Below are positions 12,371 to 25,984 of a stretch of DNA of 64,000 bases, piece after piece; position 1 is the stretch's first letter; every line of letters starts with the position of its first letter. Origin of the DNA: Serinus canaria (taxonomy: Eukaryota; Chordata; Aves; Passeriformes; Fringillidae); contig NC_066326.1 of the NCBI RefSeq assembly GCF_022539315.1, positions 18,616,601 through 18,680,600 of the forward strand, read 5' to 3'. Below the pieces are notes generated by a model. That model was not told where the DNA came from, did not search any database, and saw only the letters and a program-made list of their open reading frames with translations. The position numbers and the translations under genes are program-made.

Positions 12371-13261
12371 ACGAGCAGCTCAAGCCTCTCAGCTCCTCGG
12401 GACAGGAGAGCAGATCAGGTCCGGTCCCCTTCCAACACTTTTCTCCTCATTCTCTGCTCTAACGGGGATCTCGAGGCCCTTCAGCAGCCCCCAGCCTTTT
12501 CTCACATCCCTCCCTGAGCCCCCAGGTGTTCTCTGGCACTCTGGGAGCTCCTGTCCCTCAGGCAGGTGAGAACACCTTCATTCCCCACCTTCAGCCTGCC
12601 TTCACACCCTGTCTTTCTCTGGGTTTTCCTCACCATCTCTGTCTTCAGGCAACAGAAAATAGAAACACTGAGCTGGGTCAGCAGAGGCTGAGGGCTGCAG
12701 TCTAAATCACCCCAGATCTTTGATTTGTAATCCATTTCAACAGAAAGAAAATAGAACCATGAGAAAGGAATCCTTCTCCTGACTCCGTGCTCCTGAAGGG
12801 AGCCAGGGAAATCAGAGTTTATCTCTTTTTCAGCACAGCTCTCCTCCCTGCAATCAGCTGCCTGAGAAGCGTGTGCAACACCCCACAGCTGAAGGGAGCC
12901 CCCAGCCTCCCAGAAAATCCAGTGTCATTCCATGGCTGCCCCACAGTGCCTGGGCTCTGCTCTGGAGTGCTCTGAGCCTCACACACGGCTGGCCACAGCC
13001 TCACAGAGCCCAGCAGGTGGGAAAATAAAGCAGCATTCCAGTCTCCTGCCATCCATGGGCTCTACTACAGCCAAAGCAGAGAGGGATCCCAATCAGATCC
13101 CTCCTCTTGTTCGTCCTCGATGGATGGGGGGTGTGAGCAATCCTGAGGGGATCTGGTTAAAGCACGTTTCTCCTTCTCTGGGAGATTTGGTGACAGAGCT
13201 CTGCAGAGCCCCAGGGTGGGGCTGAGCCAGCAGAATGCTGGGCTGGATGGGGCAGGGCAGG
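12371..13261. other. Intergenic, nothing recognised
   Basis: Unique sequence between the AT block and the next minisatellite. No coding or RNA signal is seen. Confidence 0.5.
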
Positions 13262-13870
13262 ACAGAGGGACAGAGCAGGGGACAGACAACCTGAGAGCAG
13301 GGTGGAGGGGCAGTCTGAGCGTGAGACAGCCTGAGAGAGACAATCGGTGAGTGAGACAATCCAAGAGCAGGGTGGAGGGAAAATCTGTGAGAAACAATCT
13401 GAGAGAGAGAACCTGAGAGGGACAATCAGAGAGCAGGGTGGAGGGACAATCTGTGAGAGACAATCTGTGAGGGACAATCTGAGAGAGAACCTGAGAGGGA
13501 CAATCTGACAGGGACAATCTGAGAGGGACAGTCTGAGAGGGACAATCTGACAGGGACAATCTGAGAGGGACAGTCTGAGAGGGACAATCTGACAGGGACA
13601 ATCTGACAGGGACAATCTGAGAGGGACAGTCTGAGAGGGACAATCTGAGAGGGACAATCTGAGAGGGACAGTCTGAGAGACAATCTGAGCAGAGTGAAGG
13701 GACAATCTGTGAAAGACAATCAGTGAGCAGGGTGGAGAGACAATATCAAAGAGATAACCTGAGAGAGAGACAGTCTGAGAGCAGGGTGGAGGGACAACCT
13801 GTGAGTGAGACAGTCTGACAGGGACAACCTGAGAGGGACAACCTGAGAGGGACAATCTGAGAGCAGAGTG
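13262..13870. repeat. 14-bp minisatellite, unit GAGAGGGACAATCT
   Basis: About 40 copies of a 14-bp unit with variants GACAGGGACAATCT and GAGAGGGACAGTCT. A longer GAGCAGGGTGGAGG module recurs several times, so there is some higher-order structure. The minus strand stays open for 334 codons through repeats only. Confidence 0.95.
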
Positions 13871-15344
13871 CCCCTGCCACGCCGATGGCAGCTCTCCCCT
13901 CCAGCTGCTAAAGGAGGGCAGAGCTCTCAGCCAGGGACCTCTGTGCCCTGCAGGCTGTGCCCAGGTGTGCCCAAACCCCCTCTCTGCACCCTCAGGAGCT
14001 CCCTGGAGTTCCTGCTGGGCAATGTGAGCCCAGAGCACAGCCTTCCCTCCCTGCCTGGCAGTCAGCCCCAGGAGATAATCCCACAGCAAACCCAGCCTTC
14101 CCTCCTTGCCCTGGCCCTGTTTGGCAGCAGGGGCTCTGCCCCACGGGCACAGAAAATCCAAATTCCTTCTTCACCCTGCTCAGAAGTGCAAGGTGCAGGC
14201 AGCTCCCCACAGGCACATCCTGTGAGGATGCACATTCCCAGGCTGAGCAAAAACAGACATTGTGTGGCTTCACTAAGCCAAACCCAGGAGGGAGAATTGC
14301 TCTTAGGGTCAGAAAAAAATGGAGTGAAACAGGAGCACTTTTAATAAAAATAAATGCTGTTTTTATTCCCCGCTAGAAAATTTCCCTCTCCTTGAAGGAC
14401 AGAGCATTCTGTGACAAATGTTCCCATTCCTCTTTTATTTTTAATCCAAATTCCCAGCTGTGATTGGCCTGGGGTCACATGCCATTTGTTCTGCCTGGCC
14501 ATCCTCAGATGATGGCAGGAGCACTGTCAGCCACGTTCTGCAGACGGGAGCCAGGGCAGCAGCTCCAGGGAGCTCCTGGGGGTGCACGGAGGGGATTTGG
14601 GCACACTGTCCCCCCCTTTGGGGCCCTGGCCCTGCTCACAGGGCACAGGAGCTGTCCTGGCACAGCAGAGGGGACAGCCACAGGGAAAGCCCTGCTGCCG
14701 AGGTGCTGCTCTGCACACAGGGAATTCCTGCACACACAGAATTCCACAGACAGCTGGGGAAGTGCTGAGCAGAGCAGCAGCTCCCTGCAGCTCCCAGCAG
14801 CTCCCTGCAGCTCCCTGCAGCTCCTCTCCTGCCTCCTGACTCTGCATTTCCAGCAGCTGCTGACATCTAAACATCCTAAGTGGGCTAAGCTGCCCTGATC
14901 CCTGGATTCCTCCTCTGCCTGTGAATTCCTGGTGGCTGCTCACTCAGTGTCACTTTTGTTTTATGGGCAGGAAAAGCCTCTCCAGACACTGGGGAGTGAG
15001 CACCACCGAATTTATGGCTGGGTGCCACTGCTCTGCTCCTGAAGATGAGAACTGGAGCGTCTGCTCCATGAAATATTTCCCATTTTTTCCTAATTCAGTG
15101 AAAGGACAGCTCATTTTAAACTTCTGGTGCCATCCCATGGCCTCTGGGGCATTTTCTGCAGTCAGTGCTCTGATGTGGGTGCCTCACAATAAAGGATTTA
15201 TTGGGACCCTGGTGTGGGTTCCCAAAGGGACTCAGGAGTCCTGGGGAACCTTTCCAGCCTGGTCCTGGATGTGGTTCCACCTGTGCCACCCCAGAAGGAC
15301 ACAGAGCTCTCCTGGGGGGTTTGGGGGCATCTTTGGCGGAGGCA
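13871..15344. other. Intergenic, short CTGCAG repeat only
   Basis: Unique sequence with one short array of CAGCTCCCTG units at about 14778-14826. No gene is recognised. Confidence 0.5.
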
Positions 15345-15885
15345 TTCTAGATATTAATTCTAATATTAAATCCTTCAGATTTAATATTCTAGATATCACC
15401 AACCCTCCAGATTTAATATTCTAGATATCCAACCCTCCAGATTTAATATTCTAGATATCTCCAACCCTCCAGATTTAATACTCTAGATATCTCCAATATT
15501 CCAGATTTAATATTCTAGATATCCAGTCCTCCAGATTTAACATTCTAGATATCCAAACCTCCAGATTTAACATTCTAGATATCAGCAACCCTCCAGATTT
15601 AACATTCTAGATATCCAATCCTCCAGATTTAATATTCTAGATATCTCCAGTCCTCCAGATTTAACATTCTAGATATCCAATCCTCCAGATTTAATATTCT
15701 AGATATCTCCAGTCCTCCAGATTTAACATTCTAGATATCCAATCCTTCAGATTTAATATTCTAGATATCTCCAGTCCTCCAGATTTAACATTCTAGATAT
15801 CCAATCCTTCAGATTTAATATTCTAGATATCTCCAGTCCTCCAGATTTAATATTCTAGATATCTCCAGTATTCCAGAGTTAACAG
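15345..15885. repeat. 31-bp minisatellite, core CCAGATTTAATATTCTAGAT
   Basis: About 18 copies of a 27-33-bp unit. Each has CCTCCAGATTTAAYATTCTA followed by GATATC and a short variable joint. The embedded TCTAGA and AGATATCT are self-complementary. Confidence 0.95.
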
Positions 15886-18444
15886 CCTGGCTCTACCTCA
15901 CAACCACCCAGGAGCTGGGGAGGCCTGGCAGGAAGAATTTTTGTTGTATTTTCCCAAGGAGCAGCTCTGAGAAATGCACTCAGGGGGGTCAGCAGATTAT
16001 TTCAGCTGCTTCTGCCACACCCCTGCAAGGATTTGAGGAGAATGGCTGGATTGAAAGGGCTGAATCCTACCCAGGTTGTGGCTAACCCCTTTGTTTCCTC
16101 CTCTTTTTATGCAGGTGAGAGGGATCAAATCCCTGGAGAATGAAGTGCAGAGCAGTGGGATCCAGCAGCAAGGCTGGCTGAGAAGTGGAGCACTTGGTCC
16201 ATGGCTTCTCTCTGCAGAAACCAGCCTGGAAAGGCACTTGGAGGGCCCAGGTTCATCCAGAATTTGCAGTCATTCCCTCCTGCCCCTGCCGAGCCCACTG
16301 ACAGCAGAGCTCACTCCATTCCTGCTCCCTTGCTGGCAGCACAGGGCTGCAGCCAGGCTGCTTGCTCTAAGTTTGGCTGGGCCCATATTTCATCCCCTGG
16401 GCAATGATCAATGGTTTTGCTGCTGTGGAACATCTCTTGGTTCATCTCCAACACATGGGGGTCTTTTCAAGGAACATTTGTGTGAATTTTTTTTCAAGGA
16501 ACATTTGTATGAATTTTTTTTTTTTTTCATGTAATTTCCCCCCTTTTTTTGTAGCATTTCTGTGAAGCAGAAATAACAGCTGCCTCCTGAAGCAAGGCCA
16601 GCCTCAGCCTATGTTCCAAGTGCTGGAATGATTGTAGTTTAACTCAGTGCAGTTCCTGCAATCCTTTTGCCTCTGCTGCATTTCCCAGCTCAGGCTCCCC
16701 TGCACTGAACTGGGACCCTGAAATTTTGGGTTCCAGAAGCTGCAGATAACAGCAGAGCTGAGCTGCTGCTGGTTAGAGATAGTTATGGGTTGGCCTGCTG
16801 ATTCCAGAGCCCTTTTAAAGCTTTCACAGAAGAAGGAATGGAATAATTGGAATAATTCCTTGTCTCAGCACGTGACAGCTGCTTGTGTGCAATGGTGGTG
16901 AGGAGAGCTTTGCATCCAAACTGGGGGCTGGGACAGAGCCAGAACTCACAGGGATCAGTGGGGATGGCAGGATGCTGGCTGAGGGGACAGGTGACAAATG
17001 TCTCCTCTTCCTTTTGCACCCAGCAGTTTAAATGCAGAGAATTTCAGCAGCCTGGCTCCTCCAACCAGCACAGGCCCAGGGACTGCTGTGCCCTGACTCA
17101 GCAGAGGAGGGAAATTCTCCTTTTGCAACTGCCCCACGCCAAGCCCTGAGCCTGGAGAGCAGAATTAATCTTCCACAGGCACTTCTGGAAGTGAAACCTG
17201 CTGACCCAGAGGGTGCAGAGCCTTGTCACCACAGGGGTGACTCAGCAGGGGACAGGGTGGCAGTGATGGAGCAGCAGTGACAGCACTGTCAGGTGACCCC
17301 TGGTGCTGGTCACAGCCCAGGGATGGCACGAGGGCTCTGGGGGGCTGGTCTGGGTGGCCTGGTTCATCCTGGACTTGGATACAGAGCCCTTGGTAATGAA
17401 GAATCCTCATGGAAGAAGCTGAAGGGTTCACACAGCAAAATGTAAAATGATCCAATATTGCCTCAAAAGGTGCTGGAGTTCTACAAGAGGCTGTGCATGA
17501 GATAACAAGCTGGTTATGCTTGATCTGCTCGTGCCAAAGTGGAAAATAAGTTGTGGCAGGACAACAAAGTTGTGGCAGGAAAAATAAGTTGTGTTCATGC
17601 CTTGCTTTTGGTGTTTTTTTGGGAAAAGGGGGCAAATTCTTCCTGTAGGGAGGAGCAGAGGTGAGCAGGGCATCCTCTGCCTCTGCTCCAGCCCTGGTCA
17701 GAGCTGAGAGCCTCAGCTGAGCAAGCTGAGACTTCTGCTTCAGTCCTGACCTGAAATTCTTGGTGAATCCTGAACTCCATAGCCCAAAACCCAAAACCTC
17801 TGGGGACACTCCTGGAACAATCCCGGTGCTGCAGAAAAACCAAGGGATAATTCTTGGCAGGACTGCACTTTGTGAGAGCCCTTCCAAAACTGCTTTATCA
17901 AACAGAGAGATTGCTCTGGATTCTCCTGCCTCCAAAGCCCAGCCCTCTCCAGCTCTGTGGAGCAGCTCCCTCCCTCCTCCCCCAGCGCCCAGGCTGCCCC
18001 ATAAATCACACTTGTGCAGCAAATAGGATTAATTACAGACCCAGAGAGATCCCTGCCCACATTCCCACCCCTGCACAGCCCACAAAGCCCTCTGGCAATT
18101 CAAATATGTGGATTAGGGGTTGCTTCCCCAGGGTCACTGGAAAGCTGAGGACAGATGCTTGGAGTCCTCTGGCTGTCAGGAATGCTGCTGCTCTTTTGGA
18201 CATTAGTCCCAAATAAAGAAACCATCGAGAGCCAAGTTGGTTTTTACTCTGTTTTGAAACCTCACATTGATGCAACAGGGCCTTGCAATGGGGCTGCTTG
18301 AAACAGCCAGGGAAAGTTTCACCCCAGGAGCAGACAAAACCTCACTGCCTCTGCCAGCAGCAGGGCTCTGGGGCAGCTCCAGGCTGGGCAGAGCTGCTGC
18401 TGCTGGGGGTACCCTGCCCTTGGTGGCCTTCCCAGCTCTGCAGA
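15886..18444. other. Intergenic, nothing recognised
   Basis: Unique sequence. A 36-bp unit with CAAGGAACATTTGTGTGAAT is duplicated at about 16465-16530, followed by a T-rich run. No exon is recognised. Confidence 0.5.
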
Positions 18445-18605
18445 GTGATGGGAACCACAGAAATCCCACAGGGTGGGGTTGGGAGGGACCCCAAAGCCCA
18501 CCCAGTGCCACCCCTGCCGTGGCAGGGACACCTCCCACTGTCCCAGGGTCCAGCCTGGCCGTGGGCACTGCCAGGGATCCAGGGGCAGCTGAGGACTTTG
18601 GGCAG
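18445..18605 (-). mobile_element. CR1 fragment (minus orientation)
   Basis: The + strand reads GGGTTGGGAGGGACC, then GTGGCAGGGACACCTCCCAC, then GCACTGCCAGGGATCCAGGG. This is the reverse complement of the CR1 3' region as seen in songbirds. Confidence 0.8.
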
Positions 18606-21238
18606 GTTTTGGAAACAGTTCTCAGGGTTTTTTTTTTTTTTTTTTTGTAAGGAGAAGGGGGAAAAATAAATAACAACAGCAAAACCAGTAAAAGAACAGG
18701 CAGAAAGCAGAAGGACTGGGATTTGATGGTGTTCAGCTGAGGAGAACTCACTGACACCCACTGACAGAATCAATCCTGCTGCACTGCTTCTGTCATGGTC
18801 ACCACGACTCAGAGGCCAGAAGTTCTCATGGATTTTATTTCTGTCTCCAGTTATGTCCCATGGTCCCAATGACTCTTTTTTTTTTCTCACTTGGTTTAGC
18901 TTTGGTTGTTTTTCATTGCTGTTGGTGTAGTTTGGTTTGTTCTTCCCCAGGACTCAGGCCCGAGAGCAGACCCTGCTCTCCATGGGTCACAGGAGGGCTG
19001 GCATTGCCAGAGGTTCCTGGAGACCACCCAGGGAAGCTGCTCTGGCAATTCCAGCCCAGCCAGGAATTCCCAGTTCCCAATCTCCCATCCAGCCCTGCCC
19101 TCTGGCAGTGGGAGCCATTCCCTGTGCCCTGTCCCTCCATCCATGTCCCCAGTCCCTCTCCAGCTCTCCTGGAGCCCCTGCAGGCTCTGAGCTCTCCCTG
19201 GAGCTTCTCCTCTCCAGGTGAGCCCCCCCAGCTCTGCCAGGCTGTGGATGAAGCTCAGTGACCAAATGTTCCCTGCTGAGAGGTCAGGGGACATTCCCAT
19301 GGGGAGGGACACGAGGGACTGGGCTTGCAAACACCACTGGAAACAATGGAGCACAAAAAGGAGTTAGGGCAAAAAACCTGGGTCCAAAACATCAGGGAAC
19401 GCTGCAAGACCAGAAATCAGGGAATGGTTTTTTCCATGAAGTTCTGTTTATTGGGATCTGAAAGGCAAATGTCCCCTGGTTTTTAGGGTAAACCTTAAAG
19501 TCACTTTGTCTCCCTGAGGTGCCTCTTTCTTGCACAGGAGTTTCTCACAGCTGGAGAAGGCCCTGAAGAGGAGTCAGGGGATTGTCCATTGCATGGAATT
19601 CCTGACACTTCTCTTCCCTCAGATTATTCCCTCCTTCCTGGCAGCCATGAGAGGAGCACATCCCTGTTTCAGAGCCAGGAAGGGTAAAGGGCCCCAGGGT
19701 GGGATTGCTGGCACTGCCTGTGTCCCACTGCTGCAGGGAGCGAGGGCACAAACTCCAGAAAGCTTCAGAAACGCTGAGTTTTTCCCTGTGGCAAGGAGCA
19801 CTTCCAGGATTTATCATTCTGTTTGTGTTCAGGTCAAAGAAATACACCGTGGCAGATTTTGGAGGCTTGAAGGAAGCTCAAAAACATTTCCTAAAGGCAG
19901 AGCAGGAGGTGACACAGATCAGGTTTGCTTTCAATGGCCTCTGTGATTTTCCTAATTTTAGCAGAAGGGAGGAATTCTCTTCAGCACCATCATAAAATTT
20001 ATTTTGAGGACATATTGACATTAATAATCAGGACAGACCTAAAGAGACCCAGCAGTTTTATTGTAGAAAACTGCCCTGTGTGGGCTAAAAACCCTTTTTA
20101 TCCCTTTCACCTCTTTCCTGCTTGTAAACATTGCAGCACTGGTTCCATAAAATGAACATTCTGGACCCTTGTCTGGAACAACATCTCCCAGAATTGATGC
20201 TATTCACCTTGTTCTGTGCTTTGAAGCATTCACTGGCTGTGCCTGCTTGGGTTTTTCAGGGCAGCTGGTGCACCAACACTTCCCTGAGGACTGGGTTTGC
20301 TCCAGTTTCCAGAGCTGCCTGGAAATCCTGCCAGCAGGTAGGGAATGCCAGGTCCTGGCCATGCCCCCAGGAGATTTTTCTGTCCCAGTGTGTCCCTGGC
20401 ACTGCCCAGGTCAGCTCTGGCTGTCTCAGAGGGAGCTCCTGCTCTGGCACCTCCTCTTTGTTTTGGCTGTGCAAGGATAAGATGCGGCACACTCCTGGTT
20501 TCCTTGGGATAACTGGGTACCCACTGCCTGCTTTCCTCACTGATAATTAGGATTTAACTGGGAAAAAATGCTGTCTGCCAGAGCATCCTGCACAGCCCAC
20601 CCCTGAGCTCCAGCTCAGCAGCCTGGCCTTGGCCATCCCGTGGGGCAGACAGGGGCTGTTGGTGCCTCCTGAGCAGGAGAGCCCATAAATCCCAGATATT
20701 CCTGTGCACTGCCATGATGAACATTGCAGCAAGGTGGCAGGGACCAAGCAGAGGGGTTTGCCTGGAGCTCCTGGCATGGGGAAGGAGCAGGGGGGAGATG
20801 GAGCTGAGCAGTCCAAATTCCAGTGAGGGGCTGCAGATCTCCCCTGACCCCAAATCTCCTGGCTGGAAAAGGAGAGGCAGAGCTGAGCTGAGTGCCAGGC
20901 ACCTCTCAGGCGCCTGGAATGCCCAAATCCATCCCAAATCCTTTGTGGGCACAGCTGGAAGGGGAGAGCTTCTCCTGCTCAGAGCTGGCAGGCAGGGCAG
21001 GGACTGTCCCCTCTGAAAGGTGGGGTGGCCTGGCTGCTGGGGGAGAGCCAGCTCAAGCCAGGCACTCCAGCTCTGCCCCATGTCACCCACTTGTCCCCCA
21101 GCCACGGTTCCCTTTCCAGCAGACAGAAACTTCTGCAGAAATCCAACATGTGGCATTCGTTTTCCACCCCTTCCTTTGAGGCAGGAGGAAAGCTCACACT
21201 GCAGGTGTGGGGCCTGGCACAGTCTGGCAATTCCTGAC
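18606..21238. other. Intergenic, nothing recognised
   Basis: Unique sequence with a T18-19 run at about 18629-18647. No conserved coding potential on either strand. Confidence 0.5.
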
Positions 21239-21355
21239 TTCTTTTTTTCTTCTTCCCTTTTTTTCTTTTTTTCTTTTTTTCTTTTTCTCTTTTTTTTCTT
21301 TTTTTCTTTTTTTCTTCTTTCCTTTTTTTCTTTTTTTTTCTTTTTTTCTTTTTTT
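21239..21355. repeat. Polypyrimidine tract (TTTTTTTC)n
   Basis: About 117 bp with only T and C on the + strand, mostly C after 4-9 T. It is mirror-like and can in principle form triplex DNA. Confidence 0.95.
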
Positions 21356-21504
21356 GGCACATTTGGAAACTTCAATTTGCCATCCATTAAAATGTGGATT
21401 TCCACGGGAAGACTTTGGTTAAGAGTGCTTTAGGGAGCCTTTTCAAATTCCTGCTGCTCACCAGGAGAGCAGAGCTTTCCTTATGGAGCAGGGAGGCTGA
21501 TGGG

Positions 21505-22215
21505 GATTTGAAATGTGCATTACAGATTTGAAATGTGCATTATAAATTTTAAATCTGCATTACAGATTTTAAATGTGCATTGTAGATTTTAGATGTGCAT
21601 TACAGATTTTAAATGTGCATTATAGATTTGAAATGTGCATTACAGATTTTAAATGTGCATTACAGATTTTAAATCTGCATAACAGTTTTGAAATGTGCAT
21701 TATAGATTTTAAATCTGCATTACAGATTTTAAATTTGCATTATAGATTTTAAATGTGCATTTTAGATTTTAGATGTGCATTATAGATTTTAAATGTTCAT
21801 TATAGATTTGAAATGTGCATTACAGATTTTAAATGTGCATTATAGATTTGAAATGTGCATTATAGATTTCAAATGTTCATTACAGATTTGAAATGTGCAT
21901 TATAGAGGTTAAATGTGCATTACAGAGGTTAATGTGCATTATAGAGGTTAAATGTTCATTACAGATTTGAAATGTGCATTATAGATAAATGTTGCATTAT
22001 AGATTTAAATGTTCATTACAGATTTGAAATGTGCATTATAGAGGTTAAATGTGCATTACAGATTTAAATGTGCATTACAGATTTTAAATGTTCATTACAG
22101 ATTTGAAATGTGCATTATAGATTTGAAATGTGCATTATAGATTTCAAATGTTCATTACAGATTTTAAATGTGCATTACAGATTTTAAATGTTCATTACAG
22201 ATTTGAAATGGTCAT
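21505..22215. repeat. 20-bp minisatellite, unit GATTTTAAATGTGCATTACA
   Basis: About 35 copies of a 20-bp AT-rich unit. It is exact at the left; length variants (18-19 bp) and GAGGTTAA variants appear at the right. Some units contain the octamer ATTTGCAT. Confidence 0.96.
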
Positions 22216-22216
22216 T

Positions 22217-22831
22217 ATTAGATAGTTAACAGGTTGCAGGAGTAAATTTGCATTTAGATAGATGCTACTATTGCTGTGGGTACATAACCACTTGGAAATG
22301 AATTTTTGGCAACGAGTTGCTTTTAAAGGAGTCCTAAAAGGAATTGTAAGAAATAATAGGTCTCAAATAACACCCCTGTTCTCTGATAATACCAAAGCTG
22401 GTGGCATGGCAGTGACTTCATTCCTTTTTGCAAACAGAGGAGTGAGCGGCTGAGCTGTTCCTCACCCAGTGCCTGTCAGAAGGGGCAACAGGACCCACAG
22501 TTCAGATGTTCCCTGTGCCCAGACCCTGTGAGAGCCTGCTGGAAAGGTGTCAGAAATGTGGCATTTTTGTGAAAGTCTGTCAGGAAAGTGTCCAGGCCTT
22601 GCACAAGAGGCAGTTGCTGGTTTATTTATCCCAATGCTGGAGTGCAGCCACCAGCCATGTTTTAATCAGAGCCTGCTCTCCTGGGGGCTCGGGCACCCGT
22701 TGCAGCAATTGATGCAATCCTGCTCCACTCTTGCAATGAGCTGTGGTCAGAGTTTGCAAGAGTTTCCCTAAATTCCCATTCCTGCCATCAGGCTGTCACT
22801 GGGTGACCCTGCTGCTAGCACAGATGGGATC
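22217..22831. other. Intergenic, nothing recognised
   Basis: Unique sequence between two tandem repeats. Confidence 0.45.
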
Positions 22832-23215
22832 CAGCACTCACATCCCAGAGTTCTGCCTGAATCCAAGGATTGACACATCGCTGAGATGGAGGAAAAATAA
22901 TCACATCTTTATGTGTGTAAGAAATTACACTGACCCAGCACTCACACCCCAGGATTTTTCCTGAATCCAAGGATATTTCCTTTGTGTGGTTCCTGAACAC
23001 TTTGACACATCACTGAGATGAGGAAAACAATCACATCTTTATGTGTGTAAGAAATTACACTGACCCAGCACTCACATCCCAAGATTTTTCCTGAATCCAG
23101 GGCTATTTCCATTGTGTGGTTCCTGCAGTGACTGACACATCACTGAGATGGGTGCTGCAGGGCAAAAATCCCAGATTTATGTGTACAAGAAATTGCACTG
23201 ACTACAGACACTGCA
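22832..23215. repeat. Three-copy tandem repeat, unit about 130 bp
   Basis: CCAGCACTCACATCCCAGAG-like starts occur at about 22832, 22936 and 23066. Each is followed by CCTGAATCCA, GACACATC, CTGAGATG and TATGTGTGTAAGAAATTACA. The first copy lacks about 26 bp. Confidence 0.92.
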
Positions 23216-25984
23216 GAAATGTTTTGGTTGCCAAAGGCTGGCAAGTTTAACTTGGGTCCTGGGGCCCAGAGCCAGAGTTCTCCAAGCTCCTTGCCCCAAA
23301 CCAAAAGGTTCCAGGGGCCAGGCTGTCCCTCAGAGCCCTCCATGCAGTGCCCATGTCAGCAAAGGCTGGTGACCCGCCTGCCACAGTGACTTTGTGCAGG
23401 TGTGGCTGCCTCAAACTGCTCTGTCTGCAGGCTCAGAGCTGTGCCAGCTCTACCTTATGAGAGAGAATGAACAAAAATCCCCTTTTTGGGCTGAGAGGAG
23501 CAGAGGCCAGAGCTCTCCTGAGGCAGCAGCACTGGGAGCTGTCTCAGTTCTGAGGGGAGCTGAACCAAGCAGCTCCAGAGTGGATCTCAGGGGCTTGGGG
23601 AACCCACTGTGAGCTCCAGGTGATGGCAGGGAGGGTGTTCTGTGCCCTGAGGGTGTGACACACACCCCGGGCTGACCACCCCAGCACTGCCTGCACCACC
23701 GGAGTGTTGATTCACCAGGATGGGGACGGGAGGGGAAAGCAGAGGCTGGAGCTGGGCAAACAAAAATCCTCCCCAGGAGAGGAAAACCCCGCAGGTAAAA
23801 GCTGCATCCCCTGGAGCTCTGCTTTTAAAATAAGGGGGAAACAGCCTGCTCAGAAAAACTGCACCAACAGCCCAGCAGGCACCTAAAAAATAGATCTGTA
23901 TTTCCCACCTGGTTGCCAGGCTGTCATCTGGTGGGGGTAAACTTTTGGTGACAGCCTTGGGAGCTGTCCCCTGTGTCACACAGCCTCTGGAAGGGCAGAC
24001 TGGGGGCTGTGCCCACCCTGCCCACCTCCACAGGGAATAGAAACCCCCCTGTGCCAGGCAGCTCTGCTGCCAGACCTGCGCCAGGCAAGGGGATGAAATC
24101 CCTGCTGCCTCTGAGTCTCACGCCAGGAAATGAAAATCCTGGAGCTGCACAAGTTGGGAGAGATGCTTTCAGCAAGAGGAGAGCAGCCCGGGCTGTGAGG
24201 AGCTCCAGGGGCTGGGCAGATGGACTGCAGAGCCCTTTCTGCCAGAAGGGAGCTGAGCCACAGGAGATGGATGAGCTGACAGCCAGAGTTCAAGTGTGGG
24301 GAAGTTTATTTGGCCTGCACACCTCCTGGTTTCCAGCCTGCTGTCTACCCCCTTCTTGGCACTAAAAATAAACCTCCAGACACAGTAAAAAAGGCATTTG
24401 CTGGCACTAGGGCCTGCCTGAAGAGTTAAAAAAGGAGGAAACATTAGTTGCATTTCTGGGAAAAGCACTCAATCAGCAAACCAGAGTTCCTTTCAAACCT
24501 CACTATGGTTAATTCTCCTTCCTTTTACCCAGCAGCCTTCCCCTTCAAGCTTCAATAATCCTTTCTTTTCCCCACAAAAGACAGAAATAGTTTCAGAACA
24601 GCTTTCACCCATGTTTACCGTGGCATATCGTGCTTATAAAATCTTTTTAATCTGTAACCATTTAACTTCCCTTGGCAAGATAAATCCGGGGCCACGCAGA
24701 TATTTTGTAAATACCACTCCAAGTCAGCATCTGAGTCAGAGCAGATGATAAAGGCAAGTGGCATTTCCAACAGACTGGGGCTTGCAGGGCACATTGAGAA
24801 AGAATCTGGGGGTGAAGCAGGGTTGAGAGTTCAGGGTGGTGTGCGTGGCACAGCTCTGTGCCCCGTGCTGCCGTGGTGGCACCTCTGAGCTCAGCAGCCC
24901 TCCCTGGGGAGGTGAGTCAGCACAGCCTCTGGCATTTCAGCACCTTTGCTGTGAATTCCACAGATCAGGAATGGGAGCTTTACAAAAATTCGGGCTCGGT
25001 GACACTTTCCACTGGGTACCTGTGGAAATGCCAAGCCTGCTCCAAAATCTGCATGGCAGCAGCACTGGGGGCTTCCAGCAGCACCAAGGGTTTCCTCTGC
25101 TGGGTCTGAAACAGCCCCTGCCCCACAGAAGGGGAAGGCAGGCACTAAGCCTGGCTCTCTGAGCCTGATGCTCACCTCTGATTTTGCTGTGTGGCTCAGG
25201 GAAGAGCCCCAGGTGGAGATCACCCGGGCCTGCACCCCAAAAGGCACAAAACACTCAAAAATCACCTTCAAATTGCCCACCTCAGGCACTCAAACCAGCT
25301 GGCAGGCTGTTCAGATATTGACTGTTGCCTCTCTTGCTCTTTCTGATGTATTCCAAACTGCTGTGTGCTTTGTGGTGACTTGTAGGAACAAACAGGAAAA
25401 GCTTTCCAGGTTTTTAGTGGCTTTTTTTTAATCTTTTCAAATCCTCCCCAGCCCACACCCAGGGATGTGAGATGCTCCCAAACCCCACAAAAAGCCCCAC
25501 AACACCACCCATTCTTTCCAGCCTGCCTGTCCTTTACACAGCTTGAGAGATGGAAATGAGATTTCCCTGCTGTTTGCACTTCCTTTTATGAGTTATTTAC
25601 CTTTTTTTTTACGATTTTTCTGAACCTGGAGCCGGGGTTTGAGACACTCCTGTGCCCACAGTTGTGCTCCTGGGGAATCCAGCCAGTGGCTGTTTGGGGT
25701 TTAGTCACTGTTCAAACAGACCCAGAGCACACAGAGCTGTGGGAAGAGAGCTGGCCTGCTTTATTCACTTTATAGGTGAATTTTATTTGTGTCCTACAGA
25801 AATAAAACTGCCTTTTTTGACATGTTCAGGCCCAATTTTGCCACAATAAAACAGGCAGGGCCAAAACAAGTGCAAACACTTCCGTGAGAAGCTTTAAGGA
25901 GCTTTGGAAGCTCTCTGCCATTATTTCTTCCAGAGCCCAGTCCCTGGGTCATGTAATTAAAAATCAGCCCTTGAGTTCCAGGTG
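23216..25984. other. Intergenic, nothing recognised
   Basis: Unique sequence without coding signal or recognised repeat. Confidence 0.5.

Noticed and set aside
11327..12569. Tyr/Ile-rich frames of up to 192 codons
   Set aside because: They are translations of AT microsatellites; composition alone explains them.
13157..14161. 334-codon minus-strand frame rich in LSLSDCPSQIV
   Set aside because: It is the 14-bp minisatellite translated with a 14-residue period. It has no exon signals or family resemblance.
20979..21433. Phe/Ser- and Lys/Glu-rich frames
   Set aside because: They are both strands of a polypyrimidine tract; no gene.
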